From the NCBI GenBank assembly GCA_964521195.1, contig CAZFRE010000004.1, positions 132,489-196,488 of the forward strand: DNA of 64,000 bases, read 5' to 3'. Both the position numbers and the translations under genes were made by a program. This DNA comes from CAWDNM01 sp964521195. GTDB taxonomy: Bacteria > Actinomycetota > Coriobacteriia > Anaerosomatales > JAAXUF01. The first letter of the stretch is position 1. Each line of letters starts with the position of its first letter. Below are positions 1 to 8,714 of the stretch, piece after piece. Below the pieces are notes generated by a model. It made no database searches, had not been told where the DNA came from, and worked only from the letters and a program-made list of their open reading frames with translations.

Positions 1-599
1 TCGTCGCCGCCCTGAAGCACGGTGTCGCCCCGGGCGACCGTCAGGCCCGACTCGGCATTGATGATCGCCATGACGTGCGAGCTCTCCGGCAGCTCGATCT
101 CCGCGAGCGTCTTGCCCACGGCGGTGGCGTAGTCGGGCAGCGTGATCTCTTCGATCGAGACATTGTCGGCCTGTAGGCGCAGCAGCGTGACGAGGTCGCC
201 GAACCCGACCTCCTTCTCGACGAGCGAGAGCATCATCGCGCTTGAGGAGACCGGCACGTCCACGCCGAAGTCCTTGTCGAACAGCCACTCGTTCTTGGGG
301 TGGTTGATGCGGGCGAAGACCTTGCCCGCCCCGAAGTGCTTGGAGAGCATCGAGACGACGAGGTTGTCCTCGTCGTCGCCGGTCACGGCGATCACGAGGT
401 CGGCGTCGCCGATCTTCGCGTGCTCGAGCACTTCGGGCTCGCACGCGTCGCCGTGCACCACGTCGATGTCGGGCATCATCGCCTCGACGGTCTGCGCGCG
501 GTCGAATCTCGTCTCGATCAAGGTGACGGTGTGCTGCTGGCGGAGTTCCTGGGCGAGATAGAGGCCGGACTTGCCGGCGCCTACGATGACGATGCGCAC
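1..599 (-). CDS. trkA: TrkA/RCK potassium channel regulatory subunit (3' end outside window)
   Basis: This is a peripheral, NAD(H)-binding regulatory subunit of a Trk/Ktr potassium uptake system. It starts at GTG 599 with a strong AGGAGG site just upstream and is still open at base 1, so the C-terminus is missing. The visible 199 residues begin MRIVIVGAGKSG, a Rossmann GxGxxG loop, and continue through HGDACEPEVLEHAKIGDADL and TGDDEDN, typical of the TrkA_N domain. A TrkA_C-like segment follows from about residue 140. The stop of the upstream RCK gene lies 9 bp away, so the two are one operon. The membrane subunit (TrkH/KtrB) is not in the window and may lie beyond base 1. Family assignment is very secure. 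Confidence 0.93.
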   Translation of the reverse strand, partial: MRIVIVGAGKSGLYLAQELRQQHTVTLIETRFDRAQTVEAMMPDIDVVHGDACEPEVLEHAKIGDADLVIAVTGDDEDNLVVSMLSKHFGAGKVFARINHPKNEWLFDKDFGVDVPVSSSAMMLSLVEKEVGFGDLVTLLRLQADNVSIEEITLPDYATAVGKTLAEIELPESSHVMAIINAESGLTVARGDTVLQGGD

Positions 600-608
600 G
601 GTAGCCTC

Positions 609-1256
609 CTACTCTCCGGCCAGGAGCTTGGAGAGCTCCGGGGCATAGGCGCGGTCGACTGCGAAGAACAAGTGGTCGCCGAGATGGACCTCGTCGATGT
701 CGGCGAACATTCTGGTCACCCCGTCACGCTCGACGGCGACGATCGAGAGCACGCGAGGCAGCTCGATGTCGAGCACGCGCTTGCCGGCGAGCGCCGGCGT
801 CACCTCGGCGTCGAGGATGACGACCTCGCCCTGGCCGAACGCGAACTCGCTCGGCGCGTCCGGGTCGGTGAGCATCGCGAGCAACCGCGAGCTCGACCAC
901 TGCACCGCCGAGACGGTCGGGATCCCGAACTGCTCGTAGATGACCGCACGCTTGGGGTCGAAGATGCGGGCGACGACGAGCGGCACTTTGAAGCGCTCAC
1001 GCGCGACACGCGCCGCGATGATGTTGCTGTTGTCGCCGCTCGTGCACGCCGCGAACGCGTCGGCGCGTTCGATGCCGGCCTTGATGAGCGTGTCGCGGTC
1101 GAAGACCTCGCCGGCCATCCGGCGGCCCTTGATACTCTCGAACTCCTCGAAGACGTCCGGGTTGCGGTCCACCACGGCGACCGTGTGTCCCAGACGCTCG
1201 AGCTCGTGCGCGAGGTAGCGGCCCACTCGGCCGTACCCCCCGATGACGACGTGCAT
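609..1256 (-). CDS. TrkA/RCK-domain potassium uptake protein
   Basis: A second RCK subunit of 215 residues. I start it at ATG 1256 because the protein then opens with the Rossmann fold MHVVIGGYGRVG and a GAGGGAG site precedes it. The longer frame upstream would add about 31 residues of unlikely composition. The acidic end of strand beta2 (VAVVDRNPD) favours NAD(H). Residues 1-120 are TrkA_N (GEVFDRDTLIKAGIERADAF) and about 140-210 are TrkA_C, with VHLGDHLFFAVD near the end. It is the first gene of a two-gene operon with the trkA at 599. Paired unequal RCK subunits are known from CeoB/CeoC-type systems in actinobacteria, which is the likely arrangement here. Confidence 0.9.
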   Translation of the reverse strand: MHVVIGGYGRVGRYLAHELERLGHTVAVVDRNPDVFEEFESIKGRRMAGEVFDRDTLIKAGIERADAFAACTSGDNSNIIAARVARERFKVPLVVARIFDPKRAVIYEQFGIPTVSAVQWSSSRLLAMLTDPDAPSEFAFGQGEVVILDAEVTPALAGKRVLDIELPRVLSIVAVERDGVTRMFADIDEVHLGDHLFFAVDRAYAPELSKLLAGE

Positions 1257-1448
1257 ACGCCCACTCCCTCGTCCGGCATCCGGCCGGGTCTGCGACCCGC
1301 CGAGTGTGCATCGCACAATCCTAGTACCCGTAGCCTCGTGCGTCATCAACAGAATCGCAGATTGCCGTGTCGATGCGGTTTCGTGCGTATCGGCAATCTG
1401 CTCGCGGTACTATCTCCCAAAGCCCGCGTTGTAGCAGGGGGAGCACGA

Positions 1449-2168
1449 ATGCGCATACAAGTCATCCAGCACGTGCCGTTCGAAGGCCCCGCCCTGATCG
1501 GCGAGTGGGCAGCGGAATGCGGCCATTCGCTCGAGGTCACGCATGCCATCACCGAGGAGTACCCGGACCCCGCCGACATCGACTTCCTCGTGGTCATGGG
1601 TGGCCCGATGGACGCCGACGACAACGAAGCATCGCCGTGGCTCGTCCCCGAGAAGCGGTTCATCGCCGAGACGATCGCGGCCGGTCGGCTCGTGCTCGGC
1701 GTGTGTCTGGGCGCGCAGATCGTCGCCGAGGTACTCGGCGGTCGCGTGAGGCGTGGTGCCGAGAAGGAGATCGGCTGGTATCCGGTCGCCATCACCGATA
1801 CGGGCGCCGGCGAGCCGCTGTTCGAGCGCTGGCCCGACCAGGTCGTCGTGGGGCACTGGCACGGCGACACGTTCGAGTTGCCACTGGGCACGGATCCGGT
1901 CCTGTACAGCGAGGTCACGCGCAACCAGGCGTTCGTGTTCGACAACCGGGTGGTGGGCCTGCAGTTCCACCTCGAGTGGGACGCTGGAGCGGTGGTCTCG
2001 CTCATCGAGGCGTGCTCGGACGACCTCGAGGAGGGCGGCGACCACGTGGTCGGCGCAGAGGAGTTCGCAGCCGATGCGATCGTGCACATCCCGGAGTGTC
2101 GCGAGCTGCTCTTCGAGCTGCTCGACGGGCTCGAGCAGATCGGCCCGCGGACGGCGGGGATGGCGTAA
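1449..2168 (+). CDS. Type 1 glutamine amidotransferase
   Basis: A 239-residue class I glutamine amidotransferase domain protein of the stand-alone GMP-synthase-like group. The start is ATG 1449, preceded by AGGGGG. An upstream extension of the same frame overlaps the RCK gene on the other strand and is not real. The nucleophile elbow is GVCLGAQ (Cys about residue 84) and the catalytic His/Glu pair is in QFHLEW (about residue 171). No synthetase partner domain is present, so its amination substrate is unknown. The ABC exporter ATPase starts 4 bp after its stop, suggesting co-transcription, although a functional link is not evident. Confidence 0.88.
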   Translation: MRIQVIQHVPFEGPALIGEWAAECGHSLEVTHAITEEYPDPADIDFLVVMGGPMDADDNEASPWLVPEKRFIAETIAAGRLVLGVCLGAQIVAEVLGGRVRRGAEKEIGWYPVAITDTGAGEPLFERWPDQVVVGHWHGDTFELPLGTDPVLYSEVTRNQAFVFDNRVVGLQFHLEWDAGAVVSLIEACSDDLEEGGDHVVGAEEFAADAIVHIPECRELLFELLDGLEQIGPRTAGMA

Positions 2169-2171
2169 GCG

Positions 2172-3239
2172 ATGGGTGCAGAGTCAGAGGGCGCCGGCGG
2201 TCCGATCGTCTCGGCGAGCGGGCTCGTCAAGCGGTTCGGCGACTTCACAGCGGTCGACGGTGTGAGCTTCGATATAGCCGAGGGCTCCATCTTCGGGTTG
2301 CTCGGCCCCAACGGTGCGGGCAAGACCACCACCATCTCGATGATCTCGTGCCTCCTCGCCCCCGACGAAGGCGACGTGCTCGTCGACGGGCACTCGGTCC
2401 GCAGCGACTCGCATGGCGTGCGACGGGTGCTGGGAGTGGTGCCGCAGGAGATCGCGCTCTACCCCACGCTCACCGCCGCCGAGAACCTGCGGTTCTGGGG
2501 CAAGATGTACGGGCTCGCTGGCAAGCAGCTGTCCGATGCGGTCGACTACGGCCTGCGCATGGCGGGGCTCGAGGATCGCGCGAAGGGTCGCGTCGAGACG
2601 TTCTCGGGAGGGATGAAGCGGCGCATCAATATCGCCGCCGGCATCCTCCACCGCCCGCGCGTCCTGCTCATGGACGAGCCGACCGTGGGCATCGACCCGC
2701 AGAGCCGCAATCACATCCTCGAGACGGTGCGCGAGCTCAACCGCGAGGGCATGACGGTGCTTTACACGAGCCACTACATGGAGGAGGTCGAGGCGCTCTG
2801 CGACTCGATCGCGATCGTCGACCACGGCAAGGTCATCGCGAACGGCTCGCTCGAGGAGCTGCGCGCGCTCGTCGGCGACGAGGACCGCATCCGGGTGAAG
2901 GTGGGCTCGGGGCTCGACGAGGCCGCAACGCCGGTCCAGGCCGATGACGCCGAGACGCCCGACGCTCCGCTCGAGTCCGATCTCATCGAGGAGACGCGGA
3001 CAGAGCTCGGGCCCGAGGTCGCCGCGGCGCTCGCGGCGGTCCGCGCGCTGCCGGGCGTCTCGCGCGCCGAGATGATCGGCTCGGCGATCGACGTGCTGGT
3101 GCCGGCCGCCGCCCCGGTCCTCGGCGACGTGGTGGGGGCCATCGCGGATGCCGGTGCGCACATCCGCGCGATCGAGATCGTCGAACCCGACCTGGAGTCG
3201 GTGTTCCTGCACCTCACCGGCCGAGGCCTGCGAGACTAG
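2172..3239 (+). CDS. ABC-2 type exporter, ATP-binding protein
   Basis: A cytoplasmic ATPase of 355 residues that energises the two permeases downstream. Walker A is GPNGAGKT at residues 45-52, the signature is FSGGMKRR near 148, and Walker B is LLMDEPT near 172. A DrrA-like C-terminal extension of about 130 residues carries an acidic insert (about 245-275) and ends with DLESVFLHLTGRGLRD, a typical DrrA/CcmA tail. Its stop overlaps the next start by one base (TAGTG). The substrate cannot be read from sequence: drug, lipid or polysaccharide export are all possible for this family. Confidence 0.92.
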   Translation: MGAESEGAGGPIVSASGLVKRFGDFTAVDGVSFDIAEGSIFGLLGPNGAGKTTTISMISCLLAPDEGDVLVDGHSVRSDSHGVRRVLGVVPQEIALYPTLTAAENLRFWGKMYGLAGKQLSDAVDYGLRMAGLEDRAKGRVETFSGGMKRRINIAAGILHRPRVLLMDEPTVGIDPQSRNHILETVRELNREGMTVLYTSHYMEEVEALCDSIAIVDHGKVIANGSLEELRALVGDEDRIRVKVGSGLDEAATPVQADDAETPDAPLESDLIEETRTELGPEVAAALAAVRALPGVSRAEMIGSAIDVLVPAAAPVLGDVVGAIADAGAHIRAIEIVEPDLESVFLHLTGRGLRD

Positions 3240-4477
3240 TGGGCCGCGCGATCGACATCGCGCTCAAGGACCTGCGCGTGTGGCTGCGCGACCCTGCAGC
3301 GCTCGGGATCCTCATCGGCATGCCCGCGCTGCTCATCGTCATCCTCGGCGCGGCGCTCGGCGGGATCATGTCGGGTAGCGGCGCACAGATCCGCGTGGCG
3401 ATCGTGAACCTCGATAGCCGGCCGTTCGCAGTGGTGAAGGACCAGGCCGCCGAGCTCGAGGAGTCACTCACGAGCGCCAAGCGCATCAAGGCGCTCTTCA
3501 CGATGGAGCGCACGCGCGACCTCGCGAGTGTGGAGGATCGGGTCGCCAACGGCGACCTCGCCGCCGCGCTCGTGATCCCGGAGGGGTTCAGCGACGCGCT
3601 GGGGCAGGACACCGTGAAGCTCGAGGTCCTCGTCGATCCGGGCTCGCAGGTCTCGGCTGGGATCTGGGAGAGCATCGTGCGCTCGGTGGCGGTGCGCTAC
3701 TCGGCGGTCGTGGTCGTCGTGCGCACGACGATGGAAGCGACCCAGCGCGCGAACTCGCCGGCGCTGTCGCAAGGCGGCGGCGCGGGGGCGGTTGTCGCGT
3801 ACGCGATCGCGGAGGGGTCGCGTGACGACGTGTTCGACGCGGTCAAGGTGACCGACGGCGTCGCCGGCACGACGACCGAGGTCGGCGCGCTCGACTACTA
3901 CGCGCTCTCGATGACCGCGATGTTCCTGATGTTCGGCGCGATGTTCGGCGCGATGTCGACGATCGCCGAGCGGCTGCAGAAGACGATGGAGCGGATGCTG
4001 GCGTCGCCGGCGCCACGCGAGGCCATCGTGGGCGGCAAGATGCTCGGGACGTTCGTACTCGGCGCCGCGCAGTTCGTGGTGCTGTACGTGTTCACCCGCT
4101 ACATGCTGGGCGTGTGGTGGGGGACGAGCCCGGAGGCCACGTTCTTGGTGGCGCTCGCCGAGGTGGCTGCGGTGACCGGCCTGGCCACGCTCATCACCGC
4201 GTTCGCGAAGACGCAGCGCGCCGTGGGCGGCATTGCACCACTCTTCATCCAGATCCAGGCGGCGATCGGCGGCGCGTTCTTCTCGATCGAGATCCTTCCC
4301 GACTGGATCCAGTGGATCAAGTACCTCTCGCTCGTGGGCTGGGCCATGGAGGGCTGGCGCAAGATCCAGATCGAGGGCGCGGGTGTCTCGGAGGTGCTGG
4401 TTCCGGTGCTCGCCCTGCTTGGCTTCGCCGTCGCGTTCTACGGCGTCGGCGTCGCGCGGATGAGGGCCGAGCAGTGA
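3239..4477 (+). CDS. ABC-2 type transporter permease (first of pair)
   Basis: A 412-residue membrane subunit, GTG start overlapping the ATPase stop by one base. It has the ABC-2/YhaP-like layout: one N-terminal helix (LGILIGMPALLIVILGAALG), a large extracytoplasmic domain of about 180 residues, then a bundle of five helices from about residue 220. A cytoplasmic coupling segment with IAERLQKTMERMLASPAPR precedes the core. It forms a transporter with the ATPase before it and the related permease after it, whose start overlaps this stop by 4 bp. Confidence 0.9.
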   Translation: MGRAIDIALKDLRVWLRDPAALGILIGMPALLIVILGAALGGIMSGSGAQIRVAIVNLDSRPFAVVKDQAAELEESLTSAKRIKALFTMERTRDLASVEDRVANGDLAAALVIPEGFSDALGQDTVKLEVLVDPGSQVSAGIWESIVRSVAVRYSAVVVVVRTTMEATQRANSPALSQGGGAGAVVAYAIAEGSRDDVFDAVKVTDGVAGTTTEVGALDYYALSMTAMFLMFGAMFGAMSTIAERLQKTMERMLASPAPREAIVGGKMLGTFVLGAAQFVVLYVFTRYMLGVWWGTSPEATFLVALAEVAAVTGLATLITAFAKTQRAVGGIAPLFIQIQAAIGGAFFSIEILPDWIQWIKYLSLVGWAMEGWRKIQIEGAGVSEVLVPVLALLGFAVAFYGVGVARMRAEQ

Positions 4478-5679
4478 AGCGCGTGGCGGCGATGGCCGGC
4501 CTGAACCTCACGCAGCTGTTCCGCGACCGCTCGGAGCTGGTCGGCGTGATCGCACTGCCACTGCTGCTCACCTGGGTCTTCGGCACGGCGTTCGGGTCCG
4601 GATCTGCGCAGCGGCTCGTGGTGCCCGTGGCCGACATGGACCGAAGCGTGTACGCGGCCGCGATCGTCTCGGCGATCGACGAGCCGGAGGGCTTCGAGAT
4701 CGAGCGTGTGCCCCCCGCCGAGGCGTATAGGCGCGTGCGCGAGGGTGAGGCGGCGATCGCGGTCGTCATCCCGCGCGGGTTCGCCGAGGACGTCGAGCAC
4801 AACCGCGGCGCCGAGGTCGAGACGCTGCGCGATCCGGGCTCGTCGGAGGCGCAGGCGGTCGTCGAGGTCGTGACCGGCGCGGCGAACCGCATCGCCGCCG
4901 ACGCGAAGGCCGCTCGGGTCACCGCTGAGGTGCTGATGCGCGGCAACGGCGGCGTCTACCCGAGCAACGCGCCGGACTTCCGGGAGCTCTACGCCGAGGC
5001 GGACCGGTTCTGGGCGCCCGACCCGCCGGTGGGGATCGTGACGCGGACGATGACCGCTTCGGCGACGCGCGCCTCCGAGCTCAAGGCGTCGGCGAACACG
5101 CAGTACTCGATCGGGTTCACGGTCTTCTTCGTGTTGATGGTCGCGCTCTCGGGGGCGGGCGGCATCATGGAGGAGCGCGAGCTCGGCACGTTGCGGCGGC
5201 TGCTCGCGACACCGTCGACGCGCGGCGAGATCCTCGGCGGCAAGGTGCTTGGCGTGGCGACCATCTCGTCGTTCGAGGCGGCGATGCTCGTGGGGTTCGG
5301 CGCGCTGCTCTTCGGCGTCCCATGGGGCAATTCGCCCCCGGCCGTGGTGCTCACGCTCGGCGCGCTCGTACTCGCGTCCACCGGGCTCGGCGTCATGTTG
5401 TCGACGCTCACGAGGACGCGCGACCAGCTGGGAGCGCTCGTCCCGGTGGTCAGCACGGCGATGGCGATGATCGGCGGCTGCTACTGGCCGGTCGAGATCA
5501 CGCCGCCGTTCATGCAGACGCTTGCGAAGCTCACGCCCACAGGTTGGGCGATGGTCGCACTCAAGAACACGGTATCGCGCGGCATGGGTGTCGAGTCGGT
5601 GCTGCTACCGGTGGGGGTGCTGCTCGTGATGGCGGCCGCCTTCTTCGTCGTGGGACTCTCGCGGCTGCGCCTGGAGTAG
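4474..5679 (+). CDS. ABC-2 type transporter permease (second of pair)
   Basis: A 401-residue paralog of the preceding permease. I place the start at GTG 4474 (GTGA overlap with the upstream stop); in-frame sequence further upstream is only a shadow of that gene. It has the same architecture: helix 1 at about residues 20-40, an external domain, then five helices from about 215, with the coupling motif MEERELGTLRRLLATPSTR. The ATPase plus two non-identical permeases imply a heterodimeric exporter. It is the last gene of the operon that starts at 1449 or 2172. Confidence 0.9.
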   Translation: MKRVAAMAGLNLTQLFRDRSELVGVIALPLLLTWVFGTAFGSGSAQRLVVPVADMDRSVYAAAIVSAIDEPEGFEIERVPPAEAYRRVREGEAAIAVVIPRGFAEDVEHNRGAEVETLRDPGSSEAQAVVEVVTGAANRIAADAKAARVTAEVLMRGNGGVYPSNAPDFRELYAEADRFWAPDPPVGIVTRTMTASATRASELKASANTQYSIGFTVFFVLMVALSGAGGIMEERELGTLRRLLATPSTRGEILGGKVLGVATISSFEAAMLVGFGALLFGVPWGNSPPAVVLTLGALVLASTGLGVMLSTLTRTRDQLGALVPVVSTAMAMIGGCYWPVEITPPFMQTLAKLTPTGWAMVALKNTVSRGMGVESVLLPVGVLLVMAAAFFVVGLSRLRLE

Positions 5680-5773
5680 GGTGCGATTCGGGAAGAACCG
5701 CGACGCCCCGCTGCGCTAGGATTGCCGAGTCCGCAACGATTCCCCGAGACCCGAAAGGGCGTGCCCACGCGAC

Positions 5774-6730
5774 ATGACCGACTGGAGACGAGAGCCGAAG
5801 ACCTGGGCCGCCATCGCCATCACGCTGCTGCTGTGGGCGTCGGCATTCGCGGGCATCAAGGCAGGGATGCGCCTGACGCCCGAGGGGGCGATCGGCCCCG
5901 ACGGCTACGGCCCCGGCGAGGTGGCGCTGCTGCGCTTCGCGGTCGCCTCGCTCGTGCTCATCGGCTACGCGCTCTACACGCGCATGTCCTTGCCCCGCAA
6001 GGAAGACCTGCCGCGCATCGCGATCGGCGGGTTGCTCGGCATCACGATCTATCACCTGGCACTGAACTTCGGCGAGGTGCGGGTGAGCGCAGGGGCGGCG
6101 TCGCTGCTCATCGCGGCAGGGCCGGTCTTCACCGCGATCATGTCGGTGATGTTCCTGCGCGAGCGGCTCACGTGGATCGGCTGGGCCGGGATCGCCGTCG
6201 CGTTCGCCGGCGTCGCGCTCATCTCGATGGGCGAGAGCGGCGGCTTCAGCTTCGAGCCGGCAGCGGGACTCGTGCTGCTCGCGGCGGTGTCGACGGCGGG
6301 CTACTTCATCGTCTCGAAGCGGGGCCTGCGCGCGTACTCTGCGCTGCAGTGGACCGCGTTCACGATATGGGCCGGAACGATCCCGATGCTCGTCTTCGCG
6401 CCTGGGCTCGTGCGCGCGATGCCGCACGCCGCGCCCTCGGCCACGCTCGCGATCGTGTACCTGGGCGTGTTCCCGGCGGCGATCGCGTACGTCCTGTGGA
6501 GCTACGCGCTCTCGCGCATGCCCGCGTCGCTGCTCTCCACGTTCCTCTACCTGTCGCCGGTGCTTGCGATGGCGATCGCGTGGGTCTGGATCGCCGAGGT
6601 GCCGCAGGCGCTCACCATCATCGGTGGGCTCATCGCAATCGCCGGCGTGGTGATCGTCCAGACGAAGGGCCAGCCGCCGACGGCGGCTGCCGAGATCGCG
6701 GCCAACCCTGTCGAGGCGTCGGAGGCCTGA
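5774..6730 (+). CDS. EamA/DMT family transporter
   Basis: A 318-residue inner-membrane protein with ten predicted helices arranged as two EamA repeats, about residues 12-145 and 155-290. The repeats show LLLWASAFAGIKAGM near the N-terminus and FPAAIAYVLWSYALSR in the second half, typical of the drug/metabolite transporter superfamily. Members export amino acids or small metabolites; the substrate cannot be predicted. It begins 95 bp after the ABC operon with its own probable -10 (TAGGAT near 5716), and the GNAT gene follows after a single base. Confidence 0.88.
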   Translation: MTDWRREPKTWAAIAITLLLWASAFAGIKAGMRLTPEGAIGPDGYGPGEVALLRFAVASLVLIGYALYTRMSLPRKEDLPRIAIGGLLGITIYHLALNFGEVRVSAGAASLLIAAGPVFTAIMSVMFLRERLTWIGWAGIAVAFAGVALISMGESGGFSFEPAAGLVLLAAVSTAGYFIVSKRGLRAYSALQWTAFTIWAGTIPMLVFAPGLVRAMPHAAPSATLAIVYLGVFPAAIAYVLWSYALSRMPASLLSTFLYLSPVLAMAIAWVWIAEVPQALTIIGGLIAIAGVVIVQTKGQPPTAAAEIAANPVEASEA

Positions 6731-6731
6731 C

Positions 6732-7226
6732 ATGCCGTTGCGCATCACCGCCGTCACGGCAGCCGATGCCGACGACCTCGCCGAGGTCCGCCGGCTCTTC
6801 GCCGAGTACGCCGAGTGGCTCTCGCCGTTCGTGACCGCCTCGACGCTTCCGGCCGAGCTCGAGAGCCTGCCCGCACCCTTCGCCGAGCCGAGCGGCCGGC
6901 TCCTGATCGCGCGCGACGAGGCGACAGGCTCGGCCTGCGGCTGCGTGGGCGTGAAGCGACACAGCGACTCCGAATGCGAGATCAAGCGGCTGTTCGTACG
7001 GCCCGGGTGCCGGGGGAGCGGGGCGGGTGCTGCGCTCTTCTCGGCGGCGATGGATGCGGGGCGCGAGCTGGGCTACGCGGAGGCGCTCGTGTCGACGATC
7101 CCGGCGTTCATGGCGGGCGCGAACGCGATGTATGAGGCGTTCGGGTTCATGGGGACGACGTGCTTCGAGGACCACACGCATGCGAACGTGGAGATCCGGT
7201 ACCTGCGGTGCGGGTTGGGAGCGTAG
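6732..7226 (+). CDS. GNAT family N-acetyltransferase
   Basis: A 164-residue cytoplasmic acetyltransferase. The acetyl-CoA pyrophosphate loop reads RPGCRGSGAGAALF at about residues 92-105, preceded by the beta4 strand ECEIKRLFVRP. The C-terminal NAMYEAFGFMG matches the conserved alpha4/beta6 region. It starts one base after the EamA gene, so the two are translationally linked. It resembles the GNAT at 63048, which has the same CEVKRLYVRPSHRRQG layout. The substrate is unknown. Confidence 0.88.
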   Translation: MPLRITAVTAADADDLAEVRRLFAEYAEWLSPFVTASTLPAELESLPAPFAEPSGRLLIARDEATGSACGCVGVKRHSDSECEIKRLFVRPGCRGSGAGAALFSAAMDAGRELGYAEALVSTIPAFMAGANAMYEAFGFMGTTCFEDHTHANVEIRYLRCGLGA

Positions 7227-7240
7227 AAGCGCGAACCGCC

Positions 7241-7516
7241 CTATCGCGTGATCGCGAACCCCCTCAGCCCCTCCGGCTCCTCGACGGTCTCGACGAGCGA
7301 CGTCACCACCGCAGACGGCGGTCCGCTGCGCGCCCACGCGACGGCCTGGGCGACCTGCTCGGCGGGGCCTTCGAAGACCGCCTCGACGCCACCGTCGGGG
7401 AGGTTGCGGACCCAGCCGGCGACGCCGAGCTCCTCGGCGGTGCGGCGCGTCGACTCGCGGAACCAGACGCCCTGAACACGACCCTCGACCACCACGCGCG
7501 ACCTGGCTTCGACCAT
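7241..7516 (-). CDS. acyP: Acylphosphatase
   Basis: A 91-residue acylphosphatase, the standard size of the family, hydrolysing acyl-phosphate bonds. The start is ATG 7516, with GGGGAG upstream on the minus strand; the longer minus-strand frame reaching 7984 covers the tautomerase gene and is rejected. Active-site signatures are GRVQGVWFRESTRRTA (phosphate loop and catalytic Arg) and GWVRNLPDGGVEAVFEG (catalytic Asn). It converges on the GNAT gene and diverges from the tautomerase gene. Confidence 0.93.
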   Translation of the reverse strand: MVEARSRVVVEGRVQGVWFRESTRRTAEELGVAGWVRNLPDGGVEAVFEGPAEQVAQAVAWARSGPPSAVVTSLVETVEEPEGLRGFAITR

Positions 7517-7579
7517 TGCGCACTCCCCAAAACCGACTGACGGGTATACCATTCGTGTTCCCAGACGAAGGAGACTCTC

Positions 7580-7981
7580 GTGCCTATCGTGCGCATCGAC
7601 ATCCAGTCGGGCAAGTCCACCGCGTACCGCCGCGCGGTGCTGCACGGCGTGCGCGCCGCGCTCACGATGGCGCTCGGAGTCCCGGACGAGCGCATCATGC
7701 AGCGCATCGTCGAAACGCCCTCCGACGACATCGACGTCACGCCCGACCGCTCCGGCTCGCTCACCATCATCGAAGTGGCCATGTTGCCCGGGCGGGGCCC
7801 GGAGAAGAAGAGCGCGCTGTACGAGGCGATCGTCACGAACCTCTCGGCGGATCCGGGCATTCACGCCAAGGACATCATGGTGCTCGTGAACGAGCCGTCC
7901 GCGGAATGCTTCGCGCTCGGCGGGGTCATGCAGTGCACTCTCACTCCCGCAGGCGATGCCGAGGAAGACGACGAGATCTGA
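7580..7981 (+). CDS. Tautomerase family protein
   Basis: A 133-residue tautomerase-superfamily protein. GTG start with GAAGGAG upstream; the first residues after Met are PIVRIDI, leaving Pro as the N-terminal catalytic residue, the hallmark of 4-oxalocrotonate tautomerase-like enzymes. At about twice the 4-OT length it matches the Tautomerase_3/YP-type group. A TATACC hexamer at 7545 may be its -10. The acidic tail EEDDEI overlaps nothing; the next gene begins 1-2 bp after the stop. The physiological keto-enol substrate is unknown. Confidence 0.85.
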   Translation: MPIVRIDIQSGKSTAYRRAVLHGVRAALTMALGVPDERIMQRIVETPSDDIDVTPDRSGSLTIIEVAMLPGRGPEKKSALYEAIVTNLSADPGIHAKDIMVLVNEPSAECFALGGVMQCTLTPAGDAEEDDEI

Positions 7982-7982
7982 C

Positions 7983-8690
7983 ATGGCCGACGCACCCGCT
8001 CACATGAACGGCAACGCGCCGGCGGCCCCGATGGGGACCACCAAGCACCGCCCGTACACGCTTGGCGAGGAGATCGCCAACAGCATCATCCATGGCATCG
8101 GCGTGGTGCTCTCGATCGCCGCGCTCACGATGCTGCTCGTGTTCGCCGGGTGGGCGCAGAACGGCTGGGCGATCGCGAGCGCGATCGTGTACGGCGTCTC
8201 GCTCGTGCTCGAGTACACGGCCTCCACCCTGTACCATGCCTTCCCGCAGCCCAACGTGAAGCATCTCTTCAAGATCTTCGACCACTGCGGCATCTACCTG
8301 CTCATCGCCGGCAGCTACACGCCGTTCTGCCTCATCACGTTGCGCGGGAGCGGCGGTTTGTGGATGTTCGCATTCATCTGGGCCTTCGCGATCGCCGGCA
8401 TCTCTGCCGAGGCGTTCTGGCCGTACCGGCCGCGCTGGCTGTCGGCCGCCGTGTACCTGTGCATGGGGTGGGCGGTCATCTTCACCATCAGGCCGCTCAT
8501 CGCCGCGCTCGATCCGGCGGGCCTGTGGCTGCTCGTGGCCGGCGGCCTGTGCTACACGCTCGGCACCTTCTTCTACGTGCTCAAGAAGGTCCGCTACATG
8601 CACGCCATCTGGCACGTGTGGGTCCTTGCGGGCAGCATCTGCCACTTCCTCGCCATCCTGCTGTACGTGATCATCCCGAGCGGCGCGTAG
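7983..8690 (+). CDS. Hemolysin III family membrane protein
   Basis: A 235-residue, seven-helix membrane protein of the HlyIII/PAQR superfamily. I chose ATG 7983, directly after the upstream stop; ATG 7956 in the same frame would add nine residues. The family motifs are all present: YTLGEEIANSIIHGIG near the N-terminus, EYTASTLYHAF in helix 2 and KIFDHCGIYLLIAGSYTPF in helix 3, then HAIWHVWVLAGSICHF near the C-terminus. The conserved Asp and His residues suggest a zinc-dependent hydrolase fold as in PAQR receptors. The physiological role is not known. Confidence 0.9.
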   Translation: MADAPAHMNGNAPAAPMGTTKHRPYTLGEEIANSIIHGIGVVLSIAALTMLLVFAGWAQNGWAIASAIVYGVSLVLEYTASTLYHAFPQPNVKHLFKIFDHCGIYLLIAGSYTPFCLITLRGSGGLWMFAFIWAFAIAGISAEAFWPYRPRWLSAAVYLCMGWAVIFTIRPLIAALDPAGLWLLVAGGLCYTLGTFFYVLKKVRYMHAIWHVWVLAGSICHFLAILLYVIIPSGA

Positions 8691-8714
8691 CAGCGCCCGG
8701 AGAGCGAGCCCACG

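Noticed and set aside
300..1448. Upstream extension of the glutamine amidotransferase frame
   Set aside because: It is the antisense of the two RCK genes; AGGGGG before 1449 gives the right start.
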